Both the position numbers and the translations under genes were made by a program. This document shows positions 50,804 to 61,230 of a stretch of 64,000 nt of DNA, one piece after another; the first letter of the stretch is position 1; every line of letters starts with the position of its first letter. Origin of the DNA: Porphyrobacter sp. ULC335. GTDB taxonomy: Bacteria; Pseudomonadota; Alphaproteobacteria; Sphingomonadales; Sphingomonadaceae. The stretch lies in NCBI RefSeq assembly GCF_025917005.1, contig NZ_CP078091.1:248001-312000 (forward strand). The letters run 5' to 3'. The notes below the pieces were generated by a model. It searched no databases and was not told the DNA's origin. It was given only the letters and a program-made list of their open reading frames with translations.

Positions 50804-52758
50804 GCCGCGCGGCCGAACTGGCCGTCATCGGCGTCAAGGCCGCCGCTCGTCAGGTCGAGCGCAAAGCCGGATGCTCGCTCCTGCTGGTGCGCCACCGAAT
50901 TCGTCGCGGCCGTAACCTGCGCTGGAGCAGGCGCGCGCGCAGCCCGGTTGGGTGCCGCAGTGCGCGGAGCCGGCTTGGAAGTGGCAGCCTTACGCGGTGC
51001 TGCGGCACTTCGCGTCCCCATGATAGATGGGGCGGCGGTATCGAGCTGGAAGAAGGCCATCGACTGCTGAAGCTCCTCCGCTCGCGAGGCTAGCGTTTCC
51101 GATGTTGCGGAGATCTGGTCTGACGCGCTCGCGTTCTGTTGCGTGACCTTGTCGAGCTGCTGGATCGCCTCGTTGATCTGCGAGGCCCCGATATCCTGTT
51201 CTCGGCAGGCGGCGCTGATTTCGGTCACAAGCTCCGCAGTGCGGCGGATGTCGGGGACCAGTTTGGCGAGCATTTCCCCGGCCTCGGCTGCGGCTTTCAC
51301 CGTGTCGGAGGAGACGGAGACGATTTCTGCCGCAGCGCTTTGGCTGCGTTCGGCCAGTTTGCGGACCTCGGATGCGACGACGGCGAAACCCTTGCCGTGT
51401 TCGCCCGCGCGGGCTGCCTCGACGGCGGCGTTGAGCGCCAGAAGATCGGTCTGACGCGCGATTTCCTGGACGATGCTGATTTTCTCCGCGATCGTCCGCA
51501 TAGCGCCGACAGCCTTTTCAACCGCAGTGCCTGACGATTCTGCATCCTTGGAAGATTGCCGGGCGATCTTCTCTGTCTGCGCGGCGTTATCGGCGTTCTG
51601 TTTGATGTTGGCGGCCATCTGCTCCATCGATGCCGAGGCTTCCTCGGCAGAGGCGGCCTGTTCGGTGGCCCCTTCGGAGAGCTGCTGCGAGCTGGCCGCC
51701 ATCTGAGTGCTGCCCTCGGCCACTTCGGTTGCTGCCTGGCTGACGTTGCTGGCAAACGCGCGCAAGTTGTCGACGGTGGCGTTGATGGCATCGCGCATGT
51801 GCTTGTGATCGCCCCGGCATTCGATCTCGACCCGCTCGCTCAGATCGCCTGCACCCAGCTTGGCGAGGATGCGGTTGCCTTCCTCGATCGGCTGGAGCGT
51901 GGCATCGAGCATGCCATTGATGCCGACAATAAGTTCAGAAAAATCGCCCACGAAACGCTTGTCGTCGCCGCGCTCACTTAGGCGACCCTCCGTGGAGGCA
52001 AGGATCAGACCCTGTATTTCGGAGGTTATTGCGCGAAGATTACGGCGCAGCGTTTCGATCGTCTCGTTTATGAAGGCCTTCTTGCCGGGAAACTGTTCGA
52101 GCGGCGCGTCGAAGTTGCCTTGGCCGAATTCCTTGACGCAGGCCATGGCCTTCTTCTTCACGGCGATGTGGCCGGCGACCATGTTGTTGATGCCGCGTGC
52201 GACGGCAGCGAAATCACCGGAGAACGCCGTGTCATCGAGGGCGACGTCGATGTCGCCACGGTCGTGTTCGGCAGACATGTGGTTCATCTGTGCAATCAGA
52301 CCGGAAAGATTGCCGCGAAGGGTCTCGATGATTTCGTTGATGAAAGCTTTCTTGCCCGGCAACTGTTCGAGCGGCGCCTTGAAGTTGCCCTCGCCTATTT
52401 CCTTGACGCAGGCCATTGCCATTTTCTTGACCGAGATGTGCGCGTCCACGAGATCGTTGATGTCCCGCGCGATGTCCGAGTAATGGCCGGGCAGGTCGAC
52501 TGTCTGGATCTTGACATCGATATCGCCGCGCTGATGCTCGTCCGCCATGTGCCTGATGGCTTTCGACAGATCGAATGACGGTTGAGAGGCCTTGTCGAGC
52601 AGCCGATTGACGGCCTCTGTCACCGCGCGGGTCGCGGCATTGCCGGTGTGGGTGACGAGGCGTTCGGCGCAGTTCCCGCTGGTCATCGCCGCTTCAACCC
52701 GGGCGATTTCATCGAGAACCACGGCTGTCGAAACAGCGGCAAAGGGGTTGAGTGGCAT
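50800..52758 (-). CDS. Soluble poly-HAMP chemoreceptor, shorter copy
   Basis: 652 residues with no membrane segment, so a cytoplasmic receptor. The N-terminus carries two di-HAMP-like units (residues about 73-252; each has RGDIDV, then a GIN or DIN turn, then [15 protein letters not shown]), followed by two further HAMP-like segments. The signalling domain is complete: [20 protein letters not shown], the tip [20 protein letters not shown], then [19 protein letters not shown]. The C-terminus is a Pro/Ala-rich linker and a short tail ([20 protein letters not shown]) shared with the longer receptor. It presumably senses an internal or relayed signal. Methylation by CheR/CheB is expected; the stimulus is unknown. 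Confidence 0.92.
   Translation of the reverse strand: MPLNPFAAVSTAVVLDEIARVEAAMTSGNCAERLVTHTGNAATRAVTEAVNRLLDKASQPSFDLSKAIRHMADEHQRGDIDVKIQTVDLPGHYSDIARDINDLVDAHISVKKMAMACVKEIGEGNFKAPLEQLPGKKAFINEIIETLRGNLSGLIAQMNHMSAEHDRGDIDVALDDTAFSGDFAAVARGINNMVAGHIAVKKKAMACVKEFGQGNFDAPLEQFPGKKAFINETIETLRRNLRAITSEIQGLILASTEGRLSERGDDKRFVGDFSELIVGINGMLDATLQPIEEGNRILAKLGAGDLSERVEIECRGDHKHMRDAINATVDNLRAFASNVSQAATEVAEGSTQMAASSQQLSEGATEQAASAEEASASMEQMAANIKQNADNAAQTEKIARQSSKDAESSGTAVEKAVGAMRTIAEKISIVQEIARQTDLLALNAAVEAARAGEHGKGFAVVASEVRKLAERSQSAAAEIVSVSSDTVKAAAEAGEMLAKLVPDIRRTAELVTEISAACREQDIGASQINEAIQQLDKVTQQNASASDQISATSETLASRAEELQQSMAFFQLDTAAPSIMGTRSAAAPRKAATSKPAPRTAAPNRAARAPAPAQVTAATNSVAHQQERASGFALDLTSGGLDADDGQFGRAA
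52003..52542. repeat. Two 270-bp di-HAMP repeats in the shorter receptor gene
   Basis: Each unit encodes about 90 residues and is closely related to those of the longer receptor (54600-55409). The PGKKAFIN segment is nearly invariant in DNA as well. Confidence 0.75.
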
Positions 52759-52821
52759 TGATTCCTCTTTCGTTGTCTTGGCGGGCTGCCACTTTCAGTG
52801 CGTCAGTTCCGACCGGTTGTT

Positions 52822-53310
52822 TCAGGCGTCGATCAATTGCGACTCATCGCCGGTCATGGCCGCGTCTTGCGAGGTGAAGATGCGGGCAGCGTCGATGATC
52901 ACGGCAAAACCGGTTTCGCGCCTGACGACGCCGGTGATGTATTGGGATTTCCAGCGCACTCCGATGTCGGGTGCCTGTTCGATCTGCGCCGCGTCGTAGC
53001 TGCTGACGCTGAGCACACGGTCGATCACGACACCGAGCGTCAGCGCGCGGTCGGGCAGAGCAATGTCAAGGATCAGGATACGCGTGGCGAGGGTTGGTTC
53101 GATCGCCTCCAGACCCAGACGCCGCCGCAGGTCCAGCGTTGGAACACCCTGGCCGCGCACATCGGTCAGCCCGACGAAATGGTCCGGACCATTGGGCACG
53201 TGCGCAGGCGGCGCATAGTCGAGTATCTCGCGGACGAGCTTGACGGGCACAGCGAAGACTTCGCTTCCGAGGCCGAACTCGACGACTTGGAGATCATCCG
53301 GGCGATTCAT
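52822..53310 (-). CDS. cheW: CheW coupling protein, copy 1
   Basis: CheW links receptors to CheA. The 162 residues form a single CheW domain: [20 protein letters not shown], then REIL (the classic V-R-E-I/V motif), [20 protein letters not shown], and a second half with [15 protein letters not shown]. It lies between the two receptor genes: its ATG overlaps the stop of the longer receptor (ATGA), and the shorter receptor follows 63 bases on. Confidence 0.94.
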   Translation of the reverse strand: MNRPDDLQVVEFGLGSEVFAVPVKLVREILDYAPPAHVPNGPDHFVGLTDVRGQGVPTLDLRRRLGLEAIEPTLATRILILDIALPDRALTLGVVIDRVLSVSSYDAAQIEQAPDIGVRWKSQYITGVVRRETGFAVIIDAARIFTSQDAAMTGDESQLIDA

Positions 53311-55628
53311 GCCGCGCGTCCGAATTCGGCGTCGTCGGGGTCGGCCCCGCCGTCGGTGAGGTTGAGCGCGAAACCGGCAACGCGTTCCTGCTGGTCGGCC
53401 ACTGAATTGCGATTAGGCGCAGCGGCGGCGGCACGACGGGCGGCGGGCGCGCTGCGGGTCACCGGCTTCGACTTGCCCGGCGCGGCGCTGACCGTCCGGC
53501 TGCCGGAGCCATGGCCGGGGTCAAAGGTGAAGAACGAAATCGCCTGCCGCAATTCATCGGCTTGCGAAGCGAGCTCTTCTGACGTCGAGGAAATCTGGTC
53601 CGAAGCGCTCGCGTTCTGCTGCGTCACCTTGTCAAGCTGTTGGATCGCTTCGTTGATCTGCGAGGCCCCGATATCCTGTTCACGACACGCGGCGCTGATT
53701 TCGGTGACCAGTTCGGCCGTGCGGCGGATGTCGGGCACCAGCTTGGCGAGCATTTCTCCTGCGTCGGTCGCGACCTTCACGGTGTTGGAGGAAACGGCAC
53801 TGATTTCCGCGGCCGCTGTCTGGCTGCGTTCGGCAAGCTTGCGCACTTCGGATGCCACGACGGCAAAGCCCTTACCGTGTTCGCCGGCGCGAGCCGCCTC
53901 GACCGCCGCGTTGAGCGCGAGCAGATCTGTCTGGCGAGCGATCTCCTGAACGATGCCGATCTTGTCGGCGATCGTCCGCATGGCACTGACAGCTTGCTCC
54001 ACCGCCTGCCCCGACAGCTCGGCATCCTTGGAGGACTGGCGCGCGATCTTCTCCGTCTGGGCGGCGTTGTCGGCGGTCTGTTTGATGTTAGCTGCCATCT
54101 GCTCCATCGACGCGGAGGCCTCTTCGGCCGAAGCAGCCTGTTCAGTCGCGCCCTGCGCGACCTGTTCGGAACTTGCGGCAAGCTGCCTGCTTCCGGTCGA
54201 GACGTTCTCGGCGGCGACAGACGTGCTGCCGACCACCGCCCCAAGGCGTTCGATCATGCTCGCGAGCGCGGTGCCGAGCTGGTCGTCTTCCGAAAGCGCT
54301 GTGTGGCGCACGGTCAGATCGCCTTCGGCAATCCGGTCAGCCACACTGGCGCTGGTGCGCAGGTTGTCCACCAGCTCGTTGATGGCATCGCGCATGCGCT
54401 GATGGTCGCCGCCGCAATCGAGCTCCACGCGCTCGTTGAAGTTGCCACGGCTGACAAGGCGGAGCACACGGTTGCCTTCGTCGATCGGCTTTATCGTGGC
54501 ATCCAGCATCCCGTTGATGCCCGAAATCAGCATCGCGAAGTCACCGACGAAGCGTTTGGCGTCGCCCCGCGTGCCAAGCTCGCCGGCGGTCGATGCGTCG
54601 ATCAGCCGGTTGATTTCCGCCGTGATCGCCCGAAGATTGGCACGCAGGGTGTCGATCGTTTCGTTGATGAAGGCCTTTTTGCCGGGGAACTGTTCGAGAG
54701 GAGCATTAAAGTCTCCTTCGCCGAACGCCTTGACGCAGGCCATCGCCTTCTTTTTCACATCTATATGGCCCGCAACCATCTGGTTGATGCCGCGCGCCAT
54801 GACTCCGAAGTCGCCACGGAACCGGGTGTCATCGACCATGGCGTCAATGTCGCCGCGATCGTGCTCGGCCGACATGGCGTTCAGTTCGCCGATCAGTCCG
54901 GTAAGGTTGTTGCGTAGCGTTTCGACCGTGTCGTTGATGAAGGCCTTCTTGCCGGGGAACTGTTCGAGAGGCGCCTCGAAGTTGCCTTCGGCTAAGCCCT
55001 TCACGCAGGCCATCGCCTTCTTCTTCACGGCGATATGACCAGCGACCATGTCGTTGATCCCGCGTGCCATCACGCCGAACTCTCCGGGGAACTTGTCGGC
55101 ATCGACGACCACGTCAATATCGCCGCGATCATGTTCGGCGGACATGTTGTTCATCTCAGCAATCAGCCCGGAAAGGCTGCCGCGAAGGGTCTCGATCGTG
55201 TCGTTGAGAAACGCTTTCTTGCCGGGGAATTGCTCCAGCGGCGCCGAGAAAGTGCCGCGGCTGAACTCAGCCACGCAGGCCATCGCTTTCTTCTTCGTCG
55301 TGATATGCGCGGTCACGAGGTCGTTGATGCCGTGGGCGATCTCCTTGTAGCGGCCGGAGAACTGGTCTGCCGGGATCACGACATCGATATCGCCACGGTC
55401 ATGCTCGGCCGCCATTGCGCCGATTTGTCCGGCGAGCTCTTCCACCGGGCGCGCGGCAGTCTCGAGCAGGCGGTTGAAAGCCTCAATCACCGCGCGAGTC
55501 GGAGCGTTGCATGCGCCCGTATCAAGGCGTAGCGAATGATCACCCGTGGATGCAATCGCAGCTTCGAGACGCGCGATCTCGGTAAGAACCTGATCTTCGG
55601 ATACCCGCGAAAACATTTGGAACGGCAT
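53307..55628 (-). CDS. Soluble poly-HAMP chemoreceptor, longer copy
   Basis: 773 residues, no membrane segment. It differs from the shorter copy mainly by one extra di-HAMP unit (three: residues about 74-163, 164-253 and 254-343) and one more HAMP-like segment ([20 protein letters not shown]) before the signalling domain. The signalling region from EGATEQ-like to [16 protein letters not shown] is almost identical to that of the shorter receptor, including the tip [20 protein letters not shown]. The tail ([20 protein letters not shown]) is also shared. The cytoplasmic signal it reads is unknown. Confidence 0.92.
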   Translation of the reverse strand: MPFQMFSRVSEDQVLTEIARLEAAIASTGDHSLRLDTGACNAPTRAVIEAFNRLLETAARPVEELAGQIGAMAAEHDRGDIDVVIPADQFSGRYKEIAHGINDLVTAHITTKKKAMACVAEFSRGTFSAPLEQFPGKKAFLNDTIETLRGSLSGLIAEMNNMSAEHDRGDIDVVVDADKFPGEFGVMARGINDMVAGHIAVKKKAMACVKGLAEGNFEAPLEQFPGKKAFINDTVETLRNNLTGLIGELNAMSAEHDRGDIDAMVDDTRFRGDFGVMARGINQMVAGHIDVKKKAMACVKAFGEGDFNAPLEQFPGKKAFINETIDTLRANLRAITAEINRLIDASTAGELGTRGDAKRFVGDFAMLISGINGMLDATIKPIDEGNRVLRLVSRGNFNERVELDCGGDHQRMRDAINELVDNLRTSASVADRIAEGDLTVRHTALSEDDQLGTALASMIERLGAVVGSTSVAAENVSTGSRQLAASSEQVAQGATEQAASAEEASASMEQMAANIKQTADNAAQTEKIARQSSKDAELSGQAVEQAVSAMRTIADKIGIVQEIARQTDLLALNAAVEAARAGEHGKGFAVVASEVRKLAERSQTAAAEISAVSSNTVKVATDAGEMLAKLVPDIRRTAELVTEISAACREQDIGASQINEAIQQLDKVTQQNASASDQISSTSEELASQADELRQAISFFTFDPGHGSGSRTVSAAPGKSKPVTRSAPAARRAAAAAPNRNSVADQQERVAGFALNLTDGGADPDDAEFGRAA
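54600..55409. repeat. Three 270-bp di-HAMP repeats in the longer receptor gene
   Basis: The three units are in phase and encode 90 residues each: AEHDRGDID, then an xxGIN turn, KKKAMACVK, and [11 protein letters not shown]. Near-identity makes unequal recombination likely between the units and with the shorter receptor. Confidence 0.8.
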
Positions 55629-55672
55629 CGGGTCTTATCCCTTCAGATTGAGCATGGAAGACGGGGCGGGCG

Positions 55673-56200
55673 TCATGCGGCGCCGGCCAGTGATCGGAAG
55701 ATCTCCTGGAGGTCGGGAAGCACGATCACGCTTTCGGGCTGCCGCACGAGTTCGCGTACGAATTCGCGCTTCCAGCGCATCCCCAGAACCGGCGGTTCAC
55801 TGCTGTCGCGCTTGTCGAGCGTGGCGACTTCGTGGACCTTGTCGGCACGCAAGCCGATCTGGATCAGCTCACTGTCGAGTTCGGTTTCGATGACGACAAT
55901 GCGATGGTCCACGGCGGCGTTGGCCGCACAGGTGCCCTCGGCATCGGATCCGGATTCCTCCGCCGTGCCATAACTGATGCCGAAGATGACTCTGAGGTCG
56001 GCAATCGGGATGATCTTGCCGCGAAAATTGACGACGCTCGAGACGATTTCGGGCGCGCCCGGCACACGTGTCTCGGGCAGCAGATCGAGGATCTCGCGGA
56101 TGTTTATGGCCTCGATCGCGAGCCGTTCCTCGCCGATGTCGAAGGTAAGGACTTCGAGCTGGCCGTTTTCGTCCCACTCGGTTGTGTTGCTATTCTGCAT
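55673..56200 (-). CDS. cheW: CheW coupling protein, copy 2
   Basis: 175 residues from ATG 56200, four bases after the CheA stop. The CheW domain: LEVLTFDIGEERLAIEAINI, then REILDLLPETRVPGAPEIVS, SVVNFRGKIIPIADLRVIFG, and ELIQIGLRADKVHEVATLD. It has a short N-terminal extension and an acidic insert rich in serine (AEESGSDAEGTCAANAAVDH). Two CheW proteins with two receptors suggest receptor-specific coupling. Confidence 0.92.
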   Translation of the reverse strand: MQNSNTTEWDENGQLEVLTFDIGEERLAIEAINIREILDLLPETRVPGAPEIVSSVVNFRGKIIPIADLRVIFGISYGTAEESGSDAEGTCAANAAVDHRIVVIETELDSELIQIGLRADKVHEVATLDKRDSSEPPVLGMRWKREFVRELVRQPESVIVLPDLQEIFRSLAGAA

Positions 56201-56204
56201 GGCG

Positions 56205-58241
56205 TTACCCGGCGGCACGAAGCCGCTCCTCCCGGTTTTGGCCCAGCGCAACCAGCTGGACGACATCGAGGATCAGCGCCACGCCGCCGTCACCCAGGAT
56301 GGTTGCGCCCGAAAAGCTCGGTATCGAGCGGTGGAGGCTCGACATGGATTTGATCACCGTCTGGTGGCTGCCGATGATCTGATCCACCACCAAGCCAACC
56401 CGTTCGCCGCCGGTGGCGATGACGACGATTTTCTGAAACGCGTCGGGCCGCGTGCCGGTGTCGAACAGCTCGCGCAGCCTCAGGAACGGCACGAGCCTCT
56501 CGCGCAGCTGGATCATGCTCCGCCCGCGCGAACGGATGTCCTCTTCAAGGCTAAGTTCGAGGCATTCCTCGACCGCCGACAGCGGGATGACGTAATTGCC
56601 GCCGCCAACGCGAACCAGCAGGCCGTCGATGATGGCGAGCGTGAGCGGTATGCGCAGGGTGATGGTCGAACCCTTGCCGGGTTCGCTGGTCATCTCGATT
56701 TGTCCGCGCAGGCCTTCGATGGTGCGCTTCACGACATCCATGCCGACACCGCGGCCGGACAGGTTGGTGACCTGCGCGGCTGTCGAGAAGCCCGGCTCGA
56801 AGATCAGCTGGAGCAGCTCGCTATCCGGCATCAGCTGGCCCGGCTGGATCAGCCCGGTGGCTTCGGCCTTGGCGCGCACGCGGTCCCGGCTTATGCCGCG
56901 TCCGTTATCTTCGATCGTGATGAGGACCTCGCCCCCGGTCTGCCGCGCGGAGAGGCGGATCTGTCCCGCGGCCGACTTCCCCGATGCAAGGCGCTCCTCC
57001 TCGGTTTCGAGGCCGTGGTCGCAGGCGTTGCGGATCAGGTGCACGATCGGGTCGGCGAGCCTTTCGGAGACAGTCTTGTCGATTTCGGTGCTCTCGCCGT
57101 CTGTCACCAAGTCGATGGTCTTGCCGGTTTCGCGCGCAAGATCGTGGACGAGGCGGCGGAACCGCCCGAACAGCGTGGCGATCGGCACCATGCGGAGCAC
57201 CATCATGGTGTCGCGCAGTTCGTTCGCGAGGCGTTCGACTTCTTCCGAGATCGAGCGCAGCGCGAGTTCGCCCGCTGCTCCGGAAACCCCGCCGCAGGCG
57301 AGCTGCGCAAGGCGGCTTTGGACGATGACGAGTTCCCCGACACGGTCCATCAACACGTCGAGCCGTTCCGCAGGAACGCGCACGCTTTCACCTGCCGGTT
57401 TGGCCGGGCGGTTCCTTTCGGGTTCGGCCGAGCCTTGCGAAACTTGCGGGGGAAGAGCGGTGTCGGGATCCACGGTGATCGGCAATGCAGCCTCGTCGCT
57501 GTCCGCTGGGGCCGCTTGTGCCGCACGTTCGATGACCAGTTCCATGTCGTCCATGACGAAGATGAAGACGTCTTCGATGGCCTCACGCGTGACCGTGGCG
57601 GGCAGGTCGACGTCCCAGGCGATATGGCACTGCATTGGATCGAGCGCGTCGAGGGCTGGGACAGCACCGGTGATCGCCGCCACCCGGGTGGCCCCGAGAT
57701 CGCGCAACTCGTCGAGAAGGATGAGCGGATTGGTGCCGTTGGCCATCGCCTCGACCGGAAGCCGGAAGTGGATATGCCACGGCGCACCGGGGGTCGTTTC
57801 CTCGCCTGGGTCGCTTCCGCTCGCCTGTGAAGAAGGTCCTGCCGAGGCCTCCTGCACGGCGTCGGCGTCTGTGCCGATGGCGGCCTGCAAGCGTTCAAGG
57901 ATGATTGCGCTCTCGGCGCTGTGATCGTCGCCCGCGCAATCGACCAGCGCCCGCATGTGATCCATCGCGGAAAGCGTCACCGCGACAAGCTCTTCCGTTG
58001 CCGGGACCTGACCCTTGCGGACCCTGTCGAAGGCGCTCTCGCAGTGGTGGGTGAACGCCGCCAGCGCGTCGAAGCCGAACATCGCGCCCGAGCCCTTCAG
58101 CGTGTGCATGCCACGAAAGACCGTGTCGATCAGATCGCGGCTATCGAGCCGATGCGTCAGATCGAGCAGCGCCTGCTCGGTCATGTCGAGCAGCTCTCCG
58201 GCCTCGATCCGGAAGGACTCGACCGGATCGTGCGCGCTCAT
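56205..58241 (-). CDS. cheA: Chemotaxis histidine kinase CheA
   Basis: 678 residues with the full CheA plan: Hpt domain with the phosphorylated histidine in FRGMHTLKGSGAMFGFDALA (about residue 46), a response-regulator-binding P2-like region, the dimerisation helices (ERLDVLMDRVGELVIVQSRL), the ATPase (VHLIRNACDHGLETEEE, VLITIEDNGRGISRDRV, and NLSGRGVGMDVVKRTIEGLR) and a C-terminal CheW-like domain. It phosphorylates CheY and CheB. Its ATG overlaps the cheY stop (ATGA). Confidence 0.96.
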   Translation of the reverse strand: MSAHDPVESFRIEAGELLDMTEQALLDLTHRLDSRDLIDTVFRGMHTLKGSGAMFGFDALAAFTHHCESAFDRVRKGQVPATEELVAVTLSAMDHMRALVDCAGDDHSAESAIILERLQAAIGTDADAVQEASAGPSSQASGSDPGEETTPGAPWHIHFRLPVEAMANGTNPLILLDELRDLGATRVAAITGAVPALDALDPMQCHIAWDVDLPATVTREAIEDVFIFVMDDMELVIERAAQAAPADSDEAALPITVDPDTALPPQVSQGSAEPERNRPAKPAGESVRVPAERLDVLMDRVGELVIVQSRLAQLACGGVSGAAGELALRSISEEVERLANELRDTMMVLRMVPIATLFGRFRRLVHDLARETGKTIDLVTDGESTEIDKTVSERLADPIVHLIRNACDHGLETEEERLASGKSAAGQIRLSARQTGGEVLITIEDNGRGISRDRVRAKAEATGLIQPGQLMPDSELLQLIFEPGFSTAAQVTNLSGRGVGMDVVKRTIEGLRGQIEMTSEPGKGSTITLRIPLTLAIIDGLLVRVGGGNYVIPLSAVEECLELSLEEDIRSRGRSMIQLRERLVPFLRLRELFDTGTRPDAFQKIVVIATGGERVGLVVDQIIGSHQTVIKSMSSLHRSIPSFSGATILGDGGVALILDVVQLVALGQNREERLRAAG

Positions 58242-58603
58242 GATCCCAGAACCTTGCGGGTAACCTTCAGCAGGTGGTCTGCCACGAAGGGCTTCACCAG
58301 CCAGCCGGTCGCGCCGGCGGACTTGGCTTCCTGCTTCATGGCATCATCGGATTCGGTGGTCAGGAAGATGATCGGCGTTCCCGCCTGGATCGGCAACTTG
58401 CGGATCTCGCGGATCATCTCGAGCCCGTTCATATTGGGCATGTTGAGATCGGTGATGATCAGATTGAACTTGGCATCGCGCGCCTTGGCGAGGCCCTCGG
58501 CGCCATCGGCGGCTTCGGCCACGTCATGGCCGGCGCCAGACAGGGCGATCCGGATGGCCATCCGAATGCTGGCGGAATCATCGACCGTGAGGATGGATGT
58601 CAC
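58238..58603 (-). CDS. cheY: Chemotaxis response regulator CheY
   Basis: 121 residues, a single receiver domain: acidic pocket ILTVDDSASIRMAIRIAL, phospho-acceptor LIITDLNMPNMNGLEMI, the conserved Thr in IIFLTTESDD and Lys in GWLVKPF. It likely signals to the flagellar motor or another output; no flagellar gene lies in the window. Its ATG overlaps the stop of the STAS protein gene (ATGA) and its stop overlaps the start of cheA. Confidence 0.95.
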   Translation of the reverse strand: MTSILTVDDSASIRMAIRIALSGAGHDVAEAADGAEGLAKARDAKFNLIITDLNMPNMNGLEMIREIRKLPIQAGTPIIFLTTESDDAMKQEAKSAGATGWLVKPFVADHLLKVTRKVLGS

Positions 58604-58902
58604 TGGACGCCTCCCTCAAGCCAGAAATGGGAGGCGTCAGCGTTCCCCTTGGCCAGAAACCCGGCGCGCTCGAGCAGGGAAACGAAGACAGGACCGGCTG
58701 GGGCCACGAGCCGGAACCGCTTGCCCTCGGCAACAGCCAGCTTGCGTGCCGCAACCACGAGCTGGAGGAAACTTACGTCCGCATCTGCCAGCTGCGATAT
58801 GTCGAGTTCGAGATCCTCATGGATCTGGAATTCCTCCAGCATCGCGGTGCGTAGGTTTTCGATCACTCGTATGTTGGCGGTATTGCTGATTGCCAAAGCC
58901 AT
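58600..58902 (-). CDS. STAS-domain protein heading the chemotaxis operon
   Basis: 100 residues with the anti-sigma-antagonist/STAS fold: IENLRTAMLEEF, LELDISQLADADVSFLQLVV and the hydrophobic patch after KRFRLVAPAGPVF. The usual phosphorylatable serine, in a D-S/T-SG-x-x-x-L loop, is here DADVSFLQ, so the serine is present. GGGAAAG precedes the ATG. It is the first gene of the operon. STAS proteins in such operons may regulate the kinase or link to another pathway; the role here is unknown. Confidence 0.8.
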   Translation of the reverse strand: MALAISNTANIRVIENLRTAMLEEFQIHEDLELDISQLADADVSFLQLVVAARKLAVAEGKRFRLVAPAGPVFVSLLERAGFLAKGNADASHFWLEGGVQ

Positions 58903-59235
58903 CTGTCTTTCCCGATCTCGGCGTCGGGGAGTGGTCTACAATCGGAGATATGACTTATCGTGCCAGAGCGGCTAGCGGAGACCACGCTGACATTCATTAG
59001 CGTGAAAATAGGGACGTTCGGCGCATCTAGCTTACGCAGTGTCTCCAAGCCCCGGAGTGCGCCCGAATGCACTGCACGACAGCTTGTGCGAGCGGACCGA
59101 TCCCCGCCCAAAAGGCATGACTGAGCCCTCGGCTCTAAGCTTATCGGCGCGTGCATAGCGATGCGGTCTCATCGCCTCGGTACGAGGAGCGGGAGCGTCC
59201 TTCATCGGGTTTTCAAGACCAACCATTCAGAATTG
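58903..59235. other. Region between the chemotaxis operon and malQ
   Basis: 333 bases that must hold the chemotaxis operon promoter. I see no gene, no tRNA and no strong terminator for malQ, whose stop is at the right end. Confidence 0.4.
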
Positions 59236-61230
59236 TCAGCGATACTCTTCAGAAGCATTCTGGCGCCTTGTCTGCCCGAGTATCGCACATCGCCGCTGCA
59301 AGTCTTCGTCTTCGAACAGACCCGCGATCGGAGCCGCGAGGCGGCGCCGCCAGTTGGGATGGGTGTCGACGGTGCCCGGAAGGTTCGGTTGCTCGTCGAT
59401 GCCAAGCATGTCCTCGAGCGAAACCAGCGCAAGGCAGGATGGCGCGCGCGCGATGTGAGTAATCGCCGCATCGACAACGGGTGCGGGATCATCGGGCGCA
59501 GGGCGCGGGCTTGCGTGGTCCAAGGTCGACCACAACAAGCCGCGGTCCCATTCGCGTATCGCCTCGGCCTCTGCGCGGTCGACACCTTGGGGCAAGCGAT
59601 CAAGCCGCTCCGCCCAGTCGAGATCGCGGCCCCGCCACCAGCCGGCGACGGTTACGGTGTCATGCGTCCCGCTCATGGCCGCGCTGAGCGGTTCGTAATC
59701 CTGCGCGCCGATGAAGCCGTGATCGGCGGCGCGTTCAAACCACAGAACCCGCATCCCCAGCATCTGCCGCTGGGTCACGGCGTGCGTAAAGCCATGCGGC
59801 GCGGTGCCGAGATCCTCGGCAATGACAAGCGCCCCCGCCCGGTGCGCCTCCAGTGTGGCGAGGCGGATCAGGTCTTCGAAGGGATAGGAAAGGTAAGCCC
59901 CGTCCTGCGTGCGCCCGCCCTCGGGGATCACCCACAGCCGCGCGAGGCCGAACGCGTGATCAATCCGCAGGCCCCCGCCCGCGCCAAGGCTGGCGCGGAT
60001 CATTGCAATCCACGGTGCGTACCCGGATTCCCGCAGACCATCGGGCGAGAAGCCGGTGATCGACCAGTTCTGTCCTTGTGGCCCCAGCGGATCGGGCGGC
60101 GCACCAATGGTAAGGCCGTCCAGCATGGCATGGCGCAGCGACCAGGCATCACTGCCCGCAGGATCGACCCCCACGGCCAGATCGCCGATCAAGCCGATAG
60201 CCATGCCCGCGTCTTTGGCCGCTGACTGGGCAGCAGCGAGCCCTTTGCGCGCGAGCCATTGCACGAAGAGGTGGAAGGCGATTTCGTCCGGATTCTCGGC
60301 GGCGAAACGGGCTGCCGCTTGCCCCATGGGATCGTGGAAGGCAGCAGGCCAATCGCGCCAGCCATGCGCGCCGTGCGGCCGGAAGTGGCAATCGAGCGCA
60401 TCGAACAGGGCGTGGCGATGGAGCATCGCGTTGTCCGCCGGGCTGGCTGCGGCAACGGCAGCGCGGCGTTGCGGATCGAGGGCGGCAAACACCGCACGCA
60501 AGGCTGCAAGGCGGCGCGGCAGCGCGCTTGCCCAGTCAATAAACTCCCCGGCCTCGCCGCCTTCGGTTAGCGGCGGCAAGCCCACCAGCGCCGGATCGCC
60601 CAGCGCGCCGTTGAGAAACAGGCGGCTGGAGGGGGAATAGGGGCTGTAGCCCTCCCCATGCCCGGGAAACAGCGCATACACCGGGTTGATCGCAAGCGCA
60701 TCGGTTCCCGCATGGCCGAAGTGCCGCGCTGCCTCGGCCAATTCGCCGAAGGTGCCGAAAGGCGAAGGCCGCTCGCCCCGCAAAGCCGGGATCTGCACCG
60801 ACACGCCCCAAGGGCGCCGCCTTTCAGAAGCGGGTAGCGGGCATTTCAGGGGTGCGACGGCGAGCCTGACTGTCTGGCGATCAATGACGAGATCGTAATA
60901 GCCCGGCTCTGCGGGGACGATCAGGCGGCGGCCTTCGATGGCCAGCGGGCGGGTGATGCCGTCCTCCCCTGTCGCTTCGGCGCTGTGGGCGGGAAACGGC
61001 AGGTCGGTACTGCCCCCCGCATCGGCGACCAGCATCGCGGCAAGCCGCTCGCGCCGGGCCGTGATCTCTGCGAGGCTGCGTGCAATCTGGAGCTCGCTCC
61101 CGGCATCGTGGCCGAGCGCTTGCAGCACCGCGACCAGCGCGGCATCGCTCACCTGCTGGCAACGACCTTCGACATCGGTCCATTCGCGCGCAAGGTCGCA
61201 GGCCTGTGCCAGCACGTGCAGTTGGTCCAT
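59236..61230 (-). CDS. malQ: 4-alpha-glucanotransferase (amylomaltase, GH77)
   Basis: MalQ moves alpha-1,4-glucan segments between chains and trims maltodextrins from glycogen breakdown. The 664 residues include an N-terminal extension, then the GH77 catalytic domain: RRPWGVSVQIPALRG, INPVYALFPGHGEGYSPYSP, GGLRIDHAFGLARLWVIPEG (nucleophile Asp in RIDH), ALVIAEDLGTAPHGF (acid/base Glu in AEDLG) and MSGTHDTVTVAGWWRGRD. AAGGAGG lies just before the ATG. It is divergent from glgP, sharing a 230-bp promoter region. Confidence 0.94.
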   Translation of the reverse strand: MDQLHVLAQACDLAREWTDVEGRCQQVSDAALVAVLQALGHDAGSELQIARSLAEITARRERLAAMLVADAGGSTDLPFPAHSAEATGEDGITRPLAIEGRRLIVPAEPGYYDLVIDRQTVRLAVAPLKCPLPASERRRPWGVSVQIPALRGERPSPFGTFGELAEAARHFGHAGTDALAINPVYALFPGHGEGYSPYSPSSRLFLNGALGDPALVGLPPLTEGGEAGEFIDWASALPRRLAALRAVFAALDPQRRAAVAAASPADNAMLHRHALFDALDCHFRPHGAHGWRDWPAAFHDPMGQAAARFAAENPDEIAFHLFVQWLARKGLAAAQSAAKDAGMAIGLIGDLAVGVDPAGSDAWSLRHAMLDGLTIGAPPDPLGPQGQNWSITGFSPDGLRESGYAPWIAMIRASLGAGGGLRIDHAFGLARLWVIPEGGRTQDGAYLSYPFEDLIRLATLEAHRAGALVIAEDLGTAPHGFTHAVTQRQMLGMRVLWFERAADHGFIGAQDYEPLSAAMSGTHDTVTVAGWWRGRDLDWAERLDRLPQGVDRAEAEAIREWDRGLLWSTLDHASPRPAPDDPAPVVDAAITHIARAPSCLALVSLEDMLGIDEQPNLPGTVDTHPNWRRRLAAPIAGLFEDEDLQRRCAILGQTRRQNASEEYR

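Noticed and set aside
56065..56070. Other CACGTG cores (56065, 35307, 29424) as further parS sites
   Set aside because: Flanks do not fit GTTTCACGTGAAAC; only the site at 10014-10029 matches the full palindrome.
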